51,003 bases of DNA from contig JAKFVU010000081.1 in assembly GCA_021732025.1 (NCBI GenBank), positions 1-51,003 on the forward strand, read 5' to 3'. Below the pieces are notes generated by a model. It ran no database searches, was not told the origin of the DNA, and worked only from the letters and a program-made list of their open reading frames with translations. The stretch comes from Candidatus Obscuribacterales bacterium (lineage in GTDB: Bacteria > Cyanobacteriota > Vampirovibrionia > Obscuribacterales > Obscuribacteraceae). Shown here piece after piece: positions 24,325 through 33,526 of this stretch. The translations under genes were made by a program, and so were the position numbers. The number at the start of each line of letters is the position of its first letter. Position 1 is the first letter of the stretch.

Positions 24325-26157
24325 TTGAAGCTCTCGCGCAAAGTTTTACTCATTGTCACCATTCCCGTTGTCGCAGAACTGGGTCTTGTGGGCGCCTTGC
24401 TCTTTCAACTGAGTAAGGTCGATCAGGCTCGCAAAGACGAGTCTTATACGCGCGAACTGAGTGCGCACATAAATTCGGCCATGTTTTTGTACATGCAACG
24501 CAGTAACCTTGTCATCTGGGCCAGCAATAATCACACTCCGGAACTGATGAAGCGGCAAGAAGGTTTGGCTTCGAAAATAATGCAAGAAGTAAGAATCGTG
24601 CGCGATCTTGCTCAGCAGGGCAAAGGCTCAGATAAAGAAACCTGGCTCAAGGTGGCAGACCTTCTCAACCAGATACGAGGGGGCTTCGATGGCGCCAAAG
24701 CTGACTATGATGCTGGCAATAAATTGGCAGCGGGAGTAGCCTGGGCTCGCATTCAAGGCGAAATAGATGAGCTAATTGACATAGCAAATAAAATGTCGCG
24801 AAAAAACGAGCTACTAGATAAAGACAAACAAGCAAGGCTAAAACGCGACGATGAAATCCTGCACTTGATATTATTCAGCTCCGTTCTACTCAGTGTCGGC
24901 ACAGCCTTTGGCCTAGCCATTCTCTTCAATCGCAGTACCACCGATCGACTCAATGTGATTATGCAAAACACTCAAAGAATGAGTGTGGGCAAGCCTCCAA
25001 TCACGCGGCTCAACGGAGACGACGAGCTAGCGCAAATAGATCGCGTTTATCACCGCATGTACAAAGAACTAGCAACCATGCGGCGAAAAGAGATGGCCGT
25101 CTTAGAAAACGTAGCAGACATTGTCTGTTCACTAGACCGTCAACTAATTTTCAATAGCGTGAACGAAGCAGTTATAGACATGTGGCGCTACGAACAAGAC
25201 TCAATCATTGGTAGACGCGTAGTAGACCTTTTTGACGAATCAGAACGCAGCGAAGCGCGGGCTAAACTGATGGAAGTGATTGAAGAAAAAGGTTCCAAAC
25301 GCTTTGATGTAAAAGTAATGAAAGCGGACGGATCCATTTGCGAAAGTGCCTGGTCAGCCACTTGGTCAGAGGACGAGCAACTGCTCTACTGCGTCATTCA
25401 AGACGTAGGAGCACGCAAGCAATTAGAACAAATGAAGCGCGATTTTGTGGCAGTGGTCTCGCATGATTTGCGCACACCACTTACCTCGATTCAAATGATT
25501 CACTCGATGCTCAAAGAGGATGCCGAAGGAGTATTGCCACCACAGGCGATGAAGAATCTGAGCAATGCTCAAGACAATGTCAGCCGCCTCATGGCACTGA
25601 TCAACAACCTTCTTGATTTAGAAAAGCTCGATGCCGGATATGTCGAATTAATCATGGAACAGGCACCATTGAGAAAAGCAATCGACACTTCAATTGGCGC
25701 CGTGGAAGCACTGGCCAAAAAACAAAAGATTACAATCGCCAATTCTATTGACAACAATTTAGAGGCTTACGTTGATTCAGAGCGAATTACACAAGTAGTG
25801 GTCAACCTGCTATCTAATGCCCTGAAGTTCTCTCCCAACGGCTCAACCATAACCATCAGCGCCAGACATGTAGATAAAACCAGCCGAAACGAAAGCCGCG
25901 AAGGCATGCTAAGAATAGACATTAGCGACCAAGGGCGGGGAATTCCTGCCGATAAAGCAGCCAGCATTTTTGAACGTTTTAGCCAGGTTAAAAATGAAGA
26001 TGGCCGCAGCAATCGCGGCAGCGGACTCGGCCTGGCAATTTGTAAAGCGATTATCGAGCAGCATGGAGGAGAGATTGGGGTAGAATCAGTTGAAGGAAAA
26101 GGCAGCACATTCTGGTTTACCCTGGCATCCCATAGCAAGTATTACCTGGAAAACTGA
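24325..26157 (+). CDS. Membrane sensor histidine kinase (4HB-HAMP-PAS)
   Basis: 610 residues, TTG start. TM helix about 7-29, periplasmic four-helix-bundle sensor about 30-180, TM helix about 181-201, HAMP about 202-255, PAS about 256-365, HisKA with His380 in VVSHDLRTPLTS, HATPase with N-box NLLSNALKFS, G1 DISDQGRGIP and G2 RGSGLGLAI. All catalytic motifs are intact. It autophosphorylates and should signal to the OmpR-type regulator, whose ATG overlaps its stop (TGATG), a sign of translational coupling. The periplasmic ligand is unknown. Confidence 0.95.
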   Translation: MKLSRKVLLIVTIPVVAELGLVGALLFQLSKVDQARKDESYTRELSAHINSAMFLYMQRSNLVIWASNNHTPELMKRQEGLASKIMQEVRIVRDLAQQGKGSDKETWLKVADLLNQIRGGFDGAKADYDAGNKLAAGVAWARIQGEIDELIDIANKMSRKNELLDKDKQARLKRDDEILHLILFSSVLLSVGTAFGLAILFNRSTTDRLNVIMQNTQRMSVGKPPITRLNGDDELAQIDRVYHRMYKELATMRRKEMAVLENVADIVCSLDRQLIFNSVNEAVIDMWRYEQDSIIGRRVVDLFDESERSEARAKLMEVIEEKGSKRFDVKVMKADGSICESAWSATWSEDEQLLYCVIQDVGARKQLEQMKRDFVAVVSHDLRTPLTSIQMIHSMLKEDAEGVLPPQAMKNLSNAQDNVSRLMALINNLLDLEKLDAGYVELIMEQAPLRKAIDTSIGAVEALAKKQKITIANSIDNNLEAYVDSERITQVVVNLLSNALKFSPNGSTITISARHVDKTSRNESREGMLRIDISDQGRGIPADKAASIFERFSQVKNEDGRSNRGSGLGLAICKAIIEQHGGEIGVESVEGKGSTFWFTLASHSKYYLEN

Positions 26158-26837
26158 TGGCAAAAATTCTTATCGTTGAAGACGACCCGCAGTTGGCTGA
26201 TCTTATTGTTCAATGCCTAGGCCGCGAAAATCACTTGGTGGAACACGTCGACAATGGTGCCGACGCCCTTAGCCAGGTCAAACTCTATATTTTTGATTTG
26301 ATAATTCTTGACTGGAACTTGCCAGAAGTGACTGGACTTGGCATTCTCCAAGAGTTCCGCGCCCGCGGGGGCGTCACGCCGGTCTTGTTCTTAACCGGGC
26401 GTAGAGACCTTGCCGATAAGCTCGAAGGCCTAGATGCCGGCGCTGACGACTACCTTACTAAACCATTCGACTCAAGAGAACTTAATTCCAGGGTACGAGC
26501 GCTTCTACGCCGCCCCACGGCACTCGTGGGCGACGTTTTACAGGTGGGACCGCTCGAACTCGATCCCAAAGATTTCAAAGTCACATTAAGAGGCCAAGAA
26601 ATTAAGCTGGTGCCAAAAGAATTTGCCCTCCTGGAGTTTCTCATGCGACATCCAGGAGAGCTATTCGGCGTAGACAAGCTACTTGACAGCGTTTGGCCCT
26701 GTCAATCAGATTCAACCAGAGAAGCCCTGACTACCTGTATCAAGAGACTGCGCAAAAAGCTTGATGGCGAGTCAGAAACCTCGATTATTCGCAACGTGCA
26801 CGGTGTTGGCTACGGTCTCTTCGTCGAGCAAAAGTAA
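26157..26837 (+). CDS. OmpR/PhoB family response regulator
   Basis: 226 residues. The receiver domain is complete: acidic pocket EDD at 8-10, Asp52 in IILDWNLP, Thr in LFLTGR and Lys in YLTKPFD. The C-terminal winged helix (VGPLELDPKDFKVTLRGQEIKLVPKEFALLEFLMRHPG, then REALTTCIKRLRKKLDG and IIRNVHGVGYGL) is of OmpR type. It is cognate to the kinase it overlaps. Target genes are unknown. Convergent with azoR, 4 bp apart. Confidence 0.96.
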   Translation: MAKILIVEDDPQLADLIVQCLGRENHLVEHVDNGADALSQVKLYIFDLIILDWNLPEVTGLGILQEFRARGGVTPVLFLTGRRDLADKLEGLDAGADDYLTKPFDSRELNSRVRALLRRPTALVGDVLQVGPLELDPKDFKVTLRGQEIKLVPKEFALLEFLMRHPGELFGVDKLLDSVWPCQSDSTREALTTCIKRLRKKLDGESETSIIRNVHGVGYGLFVEQK

Positions 26838-26841
26838 GAGC

Positions 26842-27480
26842 TTATACAGCAACGGGTTGTGCAACTAGTTGTGCAACCAGATTCTCAATTTTGGCCATGG
26901 CCTTTTCAGTCTCGGCTTGCACAGCGGCTTGGTCGTGCCCCTGCACTTTGACAAACTCAATGTCGGTAATACCAATGAAGGCAAAGATAGCGCGAAGGTA
27001 TGGCTCTAAGAAGTCATATGCTTTATATGGAAGCTCATCATAATTGCCACCACTGGCAGTGAAAACAATAATCTTCTTGTTTTGCCCTGCCAGCATGGCC
27101 ACAGGTGCACCACCATCATAGGCAAAGGTTTTGCCGGGAAAAACAATCATGTCTATGTAGGCTTTCAAAGCCGCCGGCACCGTAAAGTTGTACATAGGCG
27201 CGCCTAAAACAATTAGATCGGCGGCCACGAGTTCATCGGCGTAAACCGACACCTGTTCGTAGAGAGCTGCCATGGCTGGCGTACGCTGCTCAGATGGGGT
27301 GTAAAGCGTAGAAATAGAGGCGTCGGTGACAAAAGAAATACCATCGGCGATCAAGTCTCGGTGCACAATCTCAGCAGTTGGATTGCTGCTCTTAAAGCGA
27401 GCCATGAACGCCTCGGTCAATTGGCGAGTAACAGAAGTAGCAGAGCGACTGCTTGAGTCAATACAAAGAACTTTAGGCAT
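26842..27480 (-). CDS. azoR: FMN-dependent NADH-azoreductase
   Basis: 212 residues with a flavodoxin-like fold: KVLCIDSSSRSATSVTRQL binds the FMN phosphate, followed by LIVLGAPMYNFTVPAALKAYIDMI and VFTASGGNYD, all typical of AzoR. It reduces quinones and azo compounds with NADH and usually serves in thiol and quinone stress. The AraC-type gene starts divergently 108 bp away and is the likely regulator. Confidence 0.94.
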   Translation of the reverse strand: MPKVLCIDSSSRSATSVTRQLTEAFMARFKSSNPTAEIVHRDLIADGISFVTDASISTLYTPSEQRTPAMAALYEQVSVYADELVAADLIVLGAPMYNFTVPAALKAYIDMIVFPGKTFAYDGGAPVAMLAGQNKKIIVFTASGGNYDELPYKAYDFLEPYLRAIFAFIGITDIEFVKVQGHDQAAVQAETEKAMAKIENLVAQLVAQPVAV

Positions 27481-27588
27481 TTAATAGACCTCCTGGGCAA
27501 ATTCACAATTTGACGATACAATGAATCAACAAGACTAGCTATGCTCAAAACTCCCGATTTATTGTCCAATCGTCCAAGGTGACTGTCC

Positions 27589-28572
27589 ATGAGTGAACCA
27601 TTAGACAATACAGTTAAGGTCGCCAACACTTCCTCTAGCAATGACCCCCTTTCAGAAGTCTTCCAATCAATCAGAATAAGCGGCAAGATTTACTCTCCCT
27701 GCCAATTCTCTGCCCCTTGGGGATTGTCAGCCTCAGGCTGCACCGGTCACGCCCTCTTTTATATAGTGAGCCGCGGCAGCGCCCTTTTAACAGTCGGGGA
27801 TAATCCAGCTATAACCCTCACCGGCGGCGACCTCGTGCTTTTGCCTCAAGCGAGCAGCCATACATTGCAAGATGCACAAGACAGCGCTGTTGTTGGCATT
27901 GAAACCCTAGTCGACTTCGAAAACCCAGGACCAATAACCTTTGGCGGTGGTGGCCTAAAAACCAGCATGGTAGCCGGTTGCTTCACCTACGAATTTAGCG
28001 CCAAGCACCCATTTATAGATGCTCTGCCACCAGTCATGCACCTCACGGCAGAAGACGTCGAAACCGAACCCTGGCTTAACTCCACTATCCAATTTCTGCT
28101 GCACGAAGCGAGCCAACCCAAGCAAGGCTCCACTCTCGTTATCGCTCGCCTGACCGACCTCTTGTTTATACAGATCATGCGCACTCACATGCAGCGCATT
28201 AGAGACTGCCCTGTATCACACGGATGGCTTAAGGCCATGGCTGACCCCCAGATCAGCCAAGCAATTAGCTTGATGCACAGACAACCAGACGCACCATGGA
28301 CAGTGGCAACCCTGGCGGCAGAGGTGGGCATGTCGCGTTCAGCTTTTGCCCAAAAATTCAGTCAATATACACAAACAACACCAGTAGACTATTTAACGTT
28401 CTGGCGCATGGAAAAGGCCAAAGAGACTCTCAATGCCACCAATAAAGGCCTGGCTGAGATCTCTCAGAGCGTCGGATATCAATCAGAAGCAGCGTTCAGC
28501 AAGGCTTTTAGACGGGTAGTGGGCACATCACCTGGCGTTTTCCGCCACGGCACTAGCAAAGCTATTGTCTAG
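27589..28572 (+). CDS. AraC family regulator with cupin sensor domain
   Basis: 327 residues. An N-terminal cupin-type sensor (GHALFYIVSRGSALLTVGDNPAITLTGGDLVLLPQASSHTLQD) is followed by two C-terminal helix-turn-helix units (VATLAAEVGMSRSAFAQKFSQYTQTTPVDYLTFWRMEKA and LAEISQSVGYQSEAAFSKAFRRVVGTSPG). Regulators of this layout often control a neighbouring oxidoreductase and sense reactive electrophiles. Three GTCCA words (27564, 27572, 27584) lie just before the start and might be operator half sites. It overlaps the 33-codon ORF by 4 bp at its end. Confidence 0.92.
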   Translation: MSEPLDNTVKVANTSSSNDPLSEVFQSIRISGKIYSPCQFSAPWGLSASGCTGHALFYIVSRGSALLTVGDNPAITLTGGDLVLLPQASSHTLQDAQDSAVVGIETLVDFENPGPITFGGGGLKTSMVAGCFTYEFSAKHPFIDALPPVMHLTAEDVETEPWLNSTIQFLLHEASQPKQGSTLVIARLTDLLFIQIMRTHMQRIRDCPVSHGWLKAMADPQISQAISLMHRQPDAPWTVATLAAEVGMSRSAFAQKFSQYTQTTPVDYLTFWRMEKAKETLNATNKGLAEISQSVGYQSEAAFSKAFRRVVGTSPGVFRHGTSKAIV

Positions 28573-28670
28573 CGACTTGCCTTTTTCTCGGCCTTGGCGA
28601 CCTTCTTCTCTTTCATCGTTTTAGAAGCCTTCTTTTTGACTTCTTTCTTTTTGACTTGCTCTTTTCCCAT
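28569..28670 (-). CDS. 33-residue lysine-rich microprotein
   Basis: A short ORF on the minus strand with ATG at 28668-28670 and an ideal ribosome site GGAGG (28676-28680) five bases upstream. The product starts MGKEQVKKKEVKKKASK and is about half Lys/Arg with interspersed Ala and Glu, like a histone-tail or nucleic-acid-binding peptide. It ends with TAG overlapping the AraC stop by 4 bp. The family is not recognised. The ribosome site and the tidy convergent stop overlap are the reasons to believe it is translated. Confidence 0.6.
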   Translation of the reverse strand: MGKEQVKKKEVKKKASKTMKEKKVAKAEKKASR

Positions 28671-28882
28671 GACTGCCTCCAACAAACAACTTTACAGATT
28701 TATGTTACAGCACTGATAGCATATCGACTAATCGATGGTACTCCCATCTCGATAGCGCCAAAATAGAACTGTCAAAGTTACTATACCCGTAATGGCAAGA
28801 AAGCCCATTGAGTACAAACCAACAGGCTGAAAAACCAACAACGACAGGCAGTAATCAGCACGAAACAGTTTAGGAGTAACAG

Positions 28883-29566
28883 ATGTCAATAAAATCTATC
28901 TGCGGAGCACTGGCTCTTGTCAGCATGATCTCGATCAATTTCGTTTCGGCCGCTCCTAGCGCCAGCAAAACCGCACCAGCGAAAGAAGCCAAACCAGCAA
29001 AAGCAGCCAAACCAGCAAAAGCAGCTGAAACGGCAACAGCTGTATGGAAAATCGATGGAGCTCATTCCAACGTCGATTTCTCAGTGCGCCACTTAATGAT
29101 CTCGAACGTCAAAGGTCATTTCACCAAAGTTAGCGGCACCGTTGACTACGACGGCAAAGATCTTAAATCAATAAAGATAGACTCTTCGATTGAAATCGCC
29201 TCAGTAGACACTGGCGAAAAAGGCCGCGACGAACACCTTAGAGGGGCCGATTTCTTTGACGCTGCTAAATTCCCAACTATGACCTTCAAATCTAAGAAAG
29301 TTAAAAGTGCAGGCAAAGGCAAATTTACAGTGACCGGCGATTTGACTATGAAAGGCGTAACCAAAGAAGTTACCCTAGATGTTGAAGGACCAACCGAGCA
29401 GATCAAAGACATGCAAGGTGGTACCAGAATTGGTGCATCAGCCACAACTAAAATCAATCGCAAAGACTTTGGTATCTCCTTCAACAAAGCCCTCGACAAC
29501 GGCTCTAGCGTAGTCGGAGACGACGTCAAAGTGAGCATCGAAGTAGAAGCAGTAAAACAGAAGTAA
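28883..29566 (+). CDS. YceI family periplasmic protein
   Basis: 227 residues with AGGAG (28872-28876) before the ATG. A signal peptide ends near VSAAP. An Ala/Lys/Pro linker containing two exact 18-bp repeats (28988-29023) precedes a YceI lipocalin-like domain: WKIDGAHSNVDFSVRHLMISNVKGHF, RDEHLRGADFFDAAKFPTMTFKS, GDLTMKGVTKEVTLDV and RKDFGISFN. YceI proteins bind isoprenoid-type lipids in the periplasm; the physiological role here is not known. It stands alone, followed by a clear hairpin. Confidence 0.95.
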   Translation: MSIKSICGALALVSMISINFVSAAPSASKTAPAKEAKPAKAAKPAKAAETATAVWKIDGAHSNVDFSVRHLMISNVKGHFTKVSGTVDYDGKDLKSIKIDSSIEIASVDTGEKGRDEHLRGADFFDAAKFPTMTFKSKKVKSAGKGKFTVTGDLTMKGVTKEVTLDVEGPTEQIKDMQGGTRIGASATTKINRKDFGISFNKALDNGSSVVGDDVKVSIEVEAVKQK

Positions 29567-29587
29567 AAAGAGTCTCTGTTCATTTCT

Positions 29588-29629
29588 ATAACCAGAGTTC
29601 CCGGCCACCAGCTGCGGAACTCTGGTTAT
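29588..29629 (+). terminator. Hairpin after yceI-like gene
   Basis: A perfect 14-bp stem (29588-29601 with 29616-29629; arm ATAACCAGAGTTCC) around a 14-nt loop, 21 bp after the YceI stop. It is followed by TTCCCC rather than a long T-run, so it may act as a terminator or as an mRNA 3'-end stabiliser. Confidence 0.65.
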
Positions 29630-29654
29630 TTCCCCCAACCTTCTCCTAAAGTCA

Positions 29655-30302
29655 GTGTCTCTCAGTAAATTACCAAAAGACCTCTACAATGCACTTTTAG
29701 CAAAAGTGTTAGAACTGGGTGACAATCAGCGTTACCTTTTAGGTATCGTCGGCTCACCGGCATCAGGCAAAAGCACCTTAGCAAAAGACTTAGCCAAAGG
29801 CATCAACAAAGATGCCAAAAATAAAGTGGCTATAGTTGTGCCTATGGACGGCTTCCACCGAAGCAATGCCGAGCTTAAGGCTTGGGGCATCTGGGAATTA
29901 AAAGGCATCCCCGACAGCTTTAATGCAGAAGCTTTCATCAATTTATTAACCGGCATACGCGAACATACCAACAGCCAAGTAGGTTGCCCAGCCTTCGATC
30001 GCAAAATAGAAGAGCCTACAGAGAACGCCATTTTGGTGCAGCCGAACCACAAACTAATAGTTATTGAAGGGAATTATTTGCTACTAGCAAGCAACCCCTG
30101 GGGCAAGATTAAACCAATGCTCGATGAGACTTGGTACATCGAAAGCAATTTGCAAAAAATCGAACCGCGGCTACTGGAGCGGCACATAAAAGGTGGTCGC
30201 AGCCCAGAAGATGCTCGTCGCAAAATGGAATCAACTGACTTACCTAATGCCAGGCTGATTGAAACAAGCAAGGCCATGGCCGATCACGTCATACCTATTT
30301 AA
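29655..30302 (+). CDS. P-loop kinase of the uridine kinase/YggC-like family
   Basis: 215 residues, GTG start. Walker A motif GSPASGKST near residue 33, then VPMDGFHRSNAELKAWGIWELKGIPDSFNAEAF, PAFDRKIEEP, VIEGNYLLLASNPW and LLERHIKGGRS. These are landmarks of the YggC/FrcK-like group within the phosphoribulokinase/uridine kinase family, which phosphorylates small sugars or nucleosides. The exact substrate cannot be read from the sequence. Cytoplasmic. It lies 25 bp after the YceI hairpin with its own weak start context. Confidence 0.87.
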   Translation: MSLSKLPKDLYNALLAKVLELGDNQRYLLGIVGSPASGKSTLAKDLAKGINKDAKNKVAIVVPMDGFHRSNAELKAWGIWELKGIPDSFNAEAFINLLTGIREHTNSQVGCPAFDRKIEEPTENAILVQPNHKLIVIEGNYLLLASNPWGKIKPMLDETWYIESNLQKIEPRLLERHIKGGRSPEDARRKMESTDLPNARLIETSKAMADHVIPI

Positions 30303-30411
30303 CTTTGAGCCCATGGGCCCCTTGCGGCAATTCCCACTGACGCCTGAGAAATAATCAACAATTTACTCCTTTGGCAGTTATCATTGTATGCAGGCGAGGC
30401 GGAGTCACTGA

Positions 30412-30990
30412 ATGAGTCATACAAGCGGCGGCGGGCATGGCCATGGCGGTCATCACGGGGTTCAAGGCGGGCATCCAGATCAATCAGCCGGATGGAGCAG
30501 CGCTCTTCAAGGCGGCAATAAGCCAATCACCTCCCTGCCCAACCCAACCATACTGCCGATATTTTTCGCTCTTTTTGTGTTTGTACTAATGCTTTTGCCC
30601 TTCTGCATTAACTGGGATGCTGAAGGCGTTGAGCTTCCTTGGGCGCACAAACAGAACAAAGCAGCGCTAGAACAACAACAGCAATCGCCTGAGCTAACAC
30701 AATCAGCAGAGATGCCAGAGCAAGCCGCTATGCAAGATATGAGCGCAGCAGCACAGCAAAGCATACAAGGCAATCAGGCCGCTAACTCCGCAGCGCCAGC
30801 GAGCTACGAGCAGCAACTGTTGTACGCATCAAAGCAAAGCTTTGCTCAAAATGCTAACCAGCAAACCCAAGCAGTAAACACGATGCCGCAGCAGAACTAT
30901 TCTCAAGCCTACCCGCAAGAGAACTATGGTCAAAATTACGCTCCAGTAGCTCAGCCACAACAAAGACACAGAGTCTGGGTAGAGCGCTAG
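30412..30990 (+). CDS. Membrane protein with His/Gly-rich N-terminus and Gln-rich tail
   Basis: 192 residues with one clear TM helix (PTILPIFFALFVFVLMLLPFCI, about 45-67). The N-terminus is rich in His and Gly (GGGHGHGGHHGVQGGH), suggesting metal binding or disorder. The 120 residues after the helix are low-complexity and rich in Gln, Asn, Ala and Tyr. I do not recognise a family. The composition suggests a disordered surface or periplasmic segment. It precedes the M23 peptidase gene by 26 bp and may be co-transcribed with it. Confidence 0.7.
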   Translation: MSHTSGGGHGHGGHHGVQGGHPDQSAGWSSALQGGNKPITSLPNPTILPIFFALFVFVLMLLPFCINWDAEGVELPWAHKQNKAALEQQQQSPELTQSAEMPEQAAMQDMSAAAQQSIQGNQAANSAAPASYEQQLLYASKQSFAQNANQQTQAVNTMPQQNYSQAYPQENYGQNYAPVAQPQQRHRVWVER

Positions 30991-31016
30991 AGCCACTCTA
31001 AAACTCAGGAGCTATT

Positions 31017-32243
31017 GTGCGACAAACAAAGATAGCGAAGGGCTTGCGCATAGCCGCGGCCACAACTCTGCTCGTAGCGGCCTCGAGTGCTAGTGCGCTT
31101 GCCAGCATTGAACCAGTAAATACAACCTTAAAAGCAAATCCTGCTACGGCCCCTGCTAACTGGACCTCAATATTGATGACGCCCAACGGCCATCCAAGAG
31201 CCTTTCGCGGCAGCGATGGCAAATGGAATTTGGTCTATGAAATGCAGCTGTCCAACTTTAACGTGACAGATGCAACAATAAAATCATTTGCTGTTTTGGA
31301 CCAACAGAACAATAAACCAGTGCTTGATCTCACAATCGAGAAACTAACAGATTGCTTCTTGCCCATACCGCCCGTCAAGAAAGACACTGTAGTGGCCGCC
31401 GGCGGCTCTGCAATTATTTTCGTCAACGTTGTTTTTGACGACGAAAAGCAAATACCAAAAGAACTGGTGCACCGCATTCAGTATCAGCTAGCTGGAGCAA
31501 AAAACAAAGGTGAAGAAAGTATTACAAGTGCGCCGTTAGCAGTCGTACAAAAGCCACCAATTCGAATCGCCTCTCCCCTCGCCGGAGGTAAGTGGATCGC
31601 CGCTGGTGGTTATTGTGGCAAGCTTGGCCATCGTCGCGCTATCTTTCCCATCGACAATCATTTGGTGGCCGCTCAAAAATATGCCATCGACTGGATTGTT
31701 GCCGACGATAAAAACATTACTAGGGAAGGCGATCTTAGCAATGTCACAGCCAGCAAATGCTATGGCTTACCTATTTATGCCGCACTTGCTGGCAAAGTCG
31801 TGGGCGTTTATAGCAGCTTGCCGGATCAAAAATTTGGAGTGGCTTCTGGTGATAAGTATCACCCAGGCGGCAACAGTATCACTATTGAGGCAGAGCCAGG
31901 CATTTATACATTTTATGCCCACCTGAAGCCCGGTTCGATTTTGGTTCACGAAGGTGATGTCGTTAAACAGGGTCAACAGTTAGCTTCACTAGGAAACAGC
32001 GGCAATAGCGACGGGCCTCACCTGCACTTCCATGTCACAGAAGGCCCAGAGCCATTGGGCGCTGAAGGCATACCATATGTCTTTGAAGAATTTGATTTAG
32101 TTGGCAACATCGCCGACGTTGATCAAATGATCAAAGATGATGACAAAGGAAAAGCTATCAATATTGGTGCCGCCAGTAATGCCGGGAAACATCATGATGA
32201 GCTAATCAAAGAAGGTCACGTGGTGGCTTTTCCTCAACGCTAG
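31017..32243 (+). CDS. Exported M23 family peptidase
   Basis: 408 residues with a GTG preceded by AGGAGC. A signal peptide ([19 protein letters not shown]) is followed by an N-terminal immunoglobulin-like region (about 30-180) and a C-terminal M23 fold (about 190-370). The motifs [12 protein letters not shown] and GPHLHFHV supply the Asp and the HxH zinc ligands. The position four residues before the Asp is Lys (QKYAID) where the classical first ligand His stands, so the metal site is divergent or the His comes from elsewhere. M23 enzymes cleave peptidoglycan cross-links; activity here is uncertain. Confidence 0.85.
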   Translation: MRQTKIAKGLRIAAATTLLVAASSASALASIEPVNTTLKANPATAPANWTSILMTPNGHPRAFRGSDGKWNLVYEMQLSNFNVTDATIKSFAVLDQQNNKPVLDLTIEKLTDCFLPIPPVKKDTVVAAGGSAIIFVNVVFDDEKQIPKELVHRIQYQLAGAKNKGEESITSAPLAVVQKPPIRIASPLAGGKWIAAGGYCGKLGHRRAIFPIDNHLVAAQKYAIDWIVADDKNITREGDLSNVTASKCYGLPIYAALAGKVVGVYSSLPDQKFGVASGDKYHPGGNSITIEAEPGIYTFYAHLKPGSILVHEGDVVKQGQQLASLGNSGNSDGPHLHFHVTEGPEPLGAEGIPYVFEEFDLVGNIADVDQMIKDDDKGKAINIGAASNAGKHHDELIKEGHVVAFPQR

Positions 32244-32316
32244 CTTATGACGGCAAAAAAGTTATCCACCCGAATTGTGTCTAGCTATTGAGCTTTGGCG
32301 CAATGCAGGAAAAGTG

Positions 32317-32967
32317 TCAATAACATTGCCACAAAAACTTTCCGAGTTGCGCACTTTCATCTACGAAGGCATATCCGCAGCCGTCGCCGAAATTTACCCA
32401 AAACGGAACACTTGAATCACTCAACTGCAGCGCCAATTTCCAATTACCGCCAGTAGGAAACTCATCGTTTTGCAGAAAAACAGGAGAGCCCCCAATCTTG
32501 TTCTCGAAAGGCTCAGTTCCCATCCCATCCAATGCCTGTGGCTGCGTGAGTGACTCATCACATGTTGTTAGTTTTGCAATAAACTCGCAAGGCTCAAATA
32601 AAGGAGCGCAATTTGGCAAATCAATTCGTTTCTTTAGTAAATTAGCTCCAACTTCCGGTTCTATAGGAATGTCGCCAGTTCTCGCCTGAATTAAAAAAGC
32701 ATTTTCACCTCGATCAGGGTCGAAGGTTCCGTCTATATACTCGTCATCGGAAGCACTCATAAACAAGTAAGCCATTCTCTCTGGCGAACATTGCTCGAAA
32801 ATGGGCGGCGTCAGTAATATTTGGCAGATAAACATCATAGGTTGGCCGGTAGAGCGACTGAGCGGCCATTGGGGAGTAGCAAACCAGGTTGGCTTGCCAC
32901 CAAACCGTGTTACGGGATCTAAACAGGGAACCTTAGTCTCTACGAATTCAATCATTTGCTTTTTCAA
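32317..32967 (-). CDS. DUF1963 (YwqG-like) protein
   Basis: 216 residues. The paired motifs RFGGKPTWFATPQWPLS with MMFICQI and KIGGSPVFLQNDEFP with WKLALQL match DUF1963/YwqG proteins, in which the two halves form a pseudo-repeat. Function is unknown in the family. No signal peptide. It is the last gene of a leftward set (gntR-type, membrane fusion protein, DUF1543, DUF1963) with a 15-bp gap to DUF1543, so it is probably expressed with the efflux locus. Confidence 0.85.
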   Translation of the reverse strand: MKKQMIEFVETKVPCLDPVTRFGGKPTWFATPQWPLSRSTGQPMMFICQILLTPPIFEQCSPERMAYLFMSASDDEYIDGTFDPDRGENAFLIQARTGDIPIEPEVGANLLKKRIDLPNCAPLFEPCEFIAKLTTCDESLTQPQALDGMGTEPFENKIGGSPVFLQNDEFPTGGNWKLALQLSDSSVPFWVNFGDGCGYAFVDESAQLGKFLWQCY

Positions 32968-32982
32968 GTTGAAAGTATCCTT

Positions 32983-33522
32983 CTATGTTCGACCAGTGTC
33001 TCGATGCAAACGAATATATTTTGAAGTGAATGCAAGCGGTTTAGTTTCTGCACTCGGCAACAAGTGCAGAAAAATTCCTTCCTTCTTGAACATGATGCTA
33101 AGTAGCACAGCCTTCTCCAACTCCAGTACTGCGTCTTTGTGGGGCAGCTTCCACTGCACTTGTGCTTTAACAGATTTTTGAATGGCAAGCTTCTGGCTAT
33201 TGGCGACTACCAAAATGTTCTTATGCACTTCCTCGAAATCTTCACTATTGTAGCCACCTAAATTGAGAAAATACAATTTCTCCTCGCCATCAAATGGCGT
33301 GCGTGACAATACAACTTCGTATCCATCAGCGTGTGAAACTTCGGCCCAGCTATCAATATGCAGGCTGCTTGGAGTGCCCCACCACTGCTTTCTCAAATCG
33401 TCGTAACAGGCTTGAGGAGTTGCGCCCAAGCTGAAGCGAACGTCGTGCAATTCGATATTAGAATTGCGAAAATCGCCACCTACATAGAACATGAAAAGTT
33501 TGGGAATTGGACCTGAAGTCAT
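32983..33522 (-). CDS. DUF1543 protein
   Basis: 179 residues from the ATG at 33522, 4 bp after the membrane fusion protein stop. The frame is open further upstream, but there it lies inside that gene. KLFMFYVGGDFRNSNIELHDVRFSLG, CYDDLRKQWWGTPSSLHIDSW and LYFLNLGGY are the DUF1543 signature. The family has no known function. The C-terminal half (about 100-179) has no recognised domain. Tight spacing to both neighbours indicates a single transcript. Confidence 0.87.
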   Translation of the reverse strand: MTSGPIPKLFMFYVGGDFRNSNIELHDVRFSLGATPQACYDDLRKQWWGTPSSLHIDSWAEVSHADGYEVVLSRTPFDGEEKLYFLNLGGYNSEDFEEVHKNILVVANSQKLAIQKSVKAQVQWKLPHKDAVLELEKAVLLSIMFKKEGIFLHLLPSAETKPLAFTSKYIRLHRDTGRT

Positions 33523-33526
33523 AATT

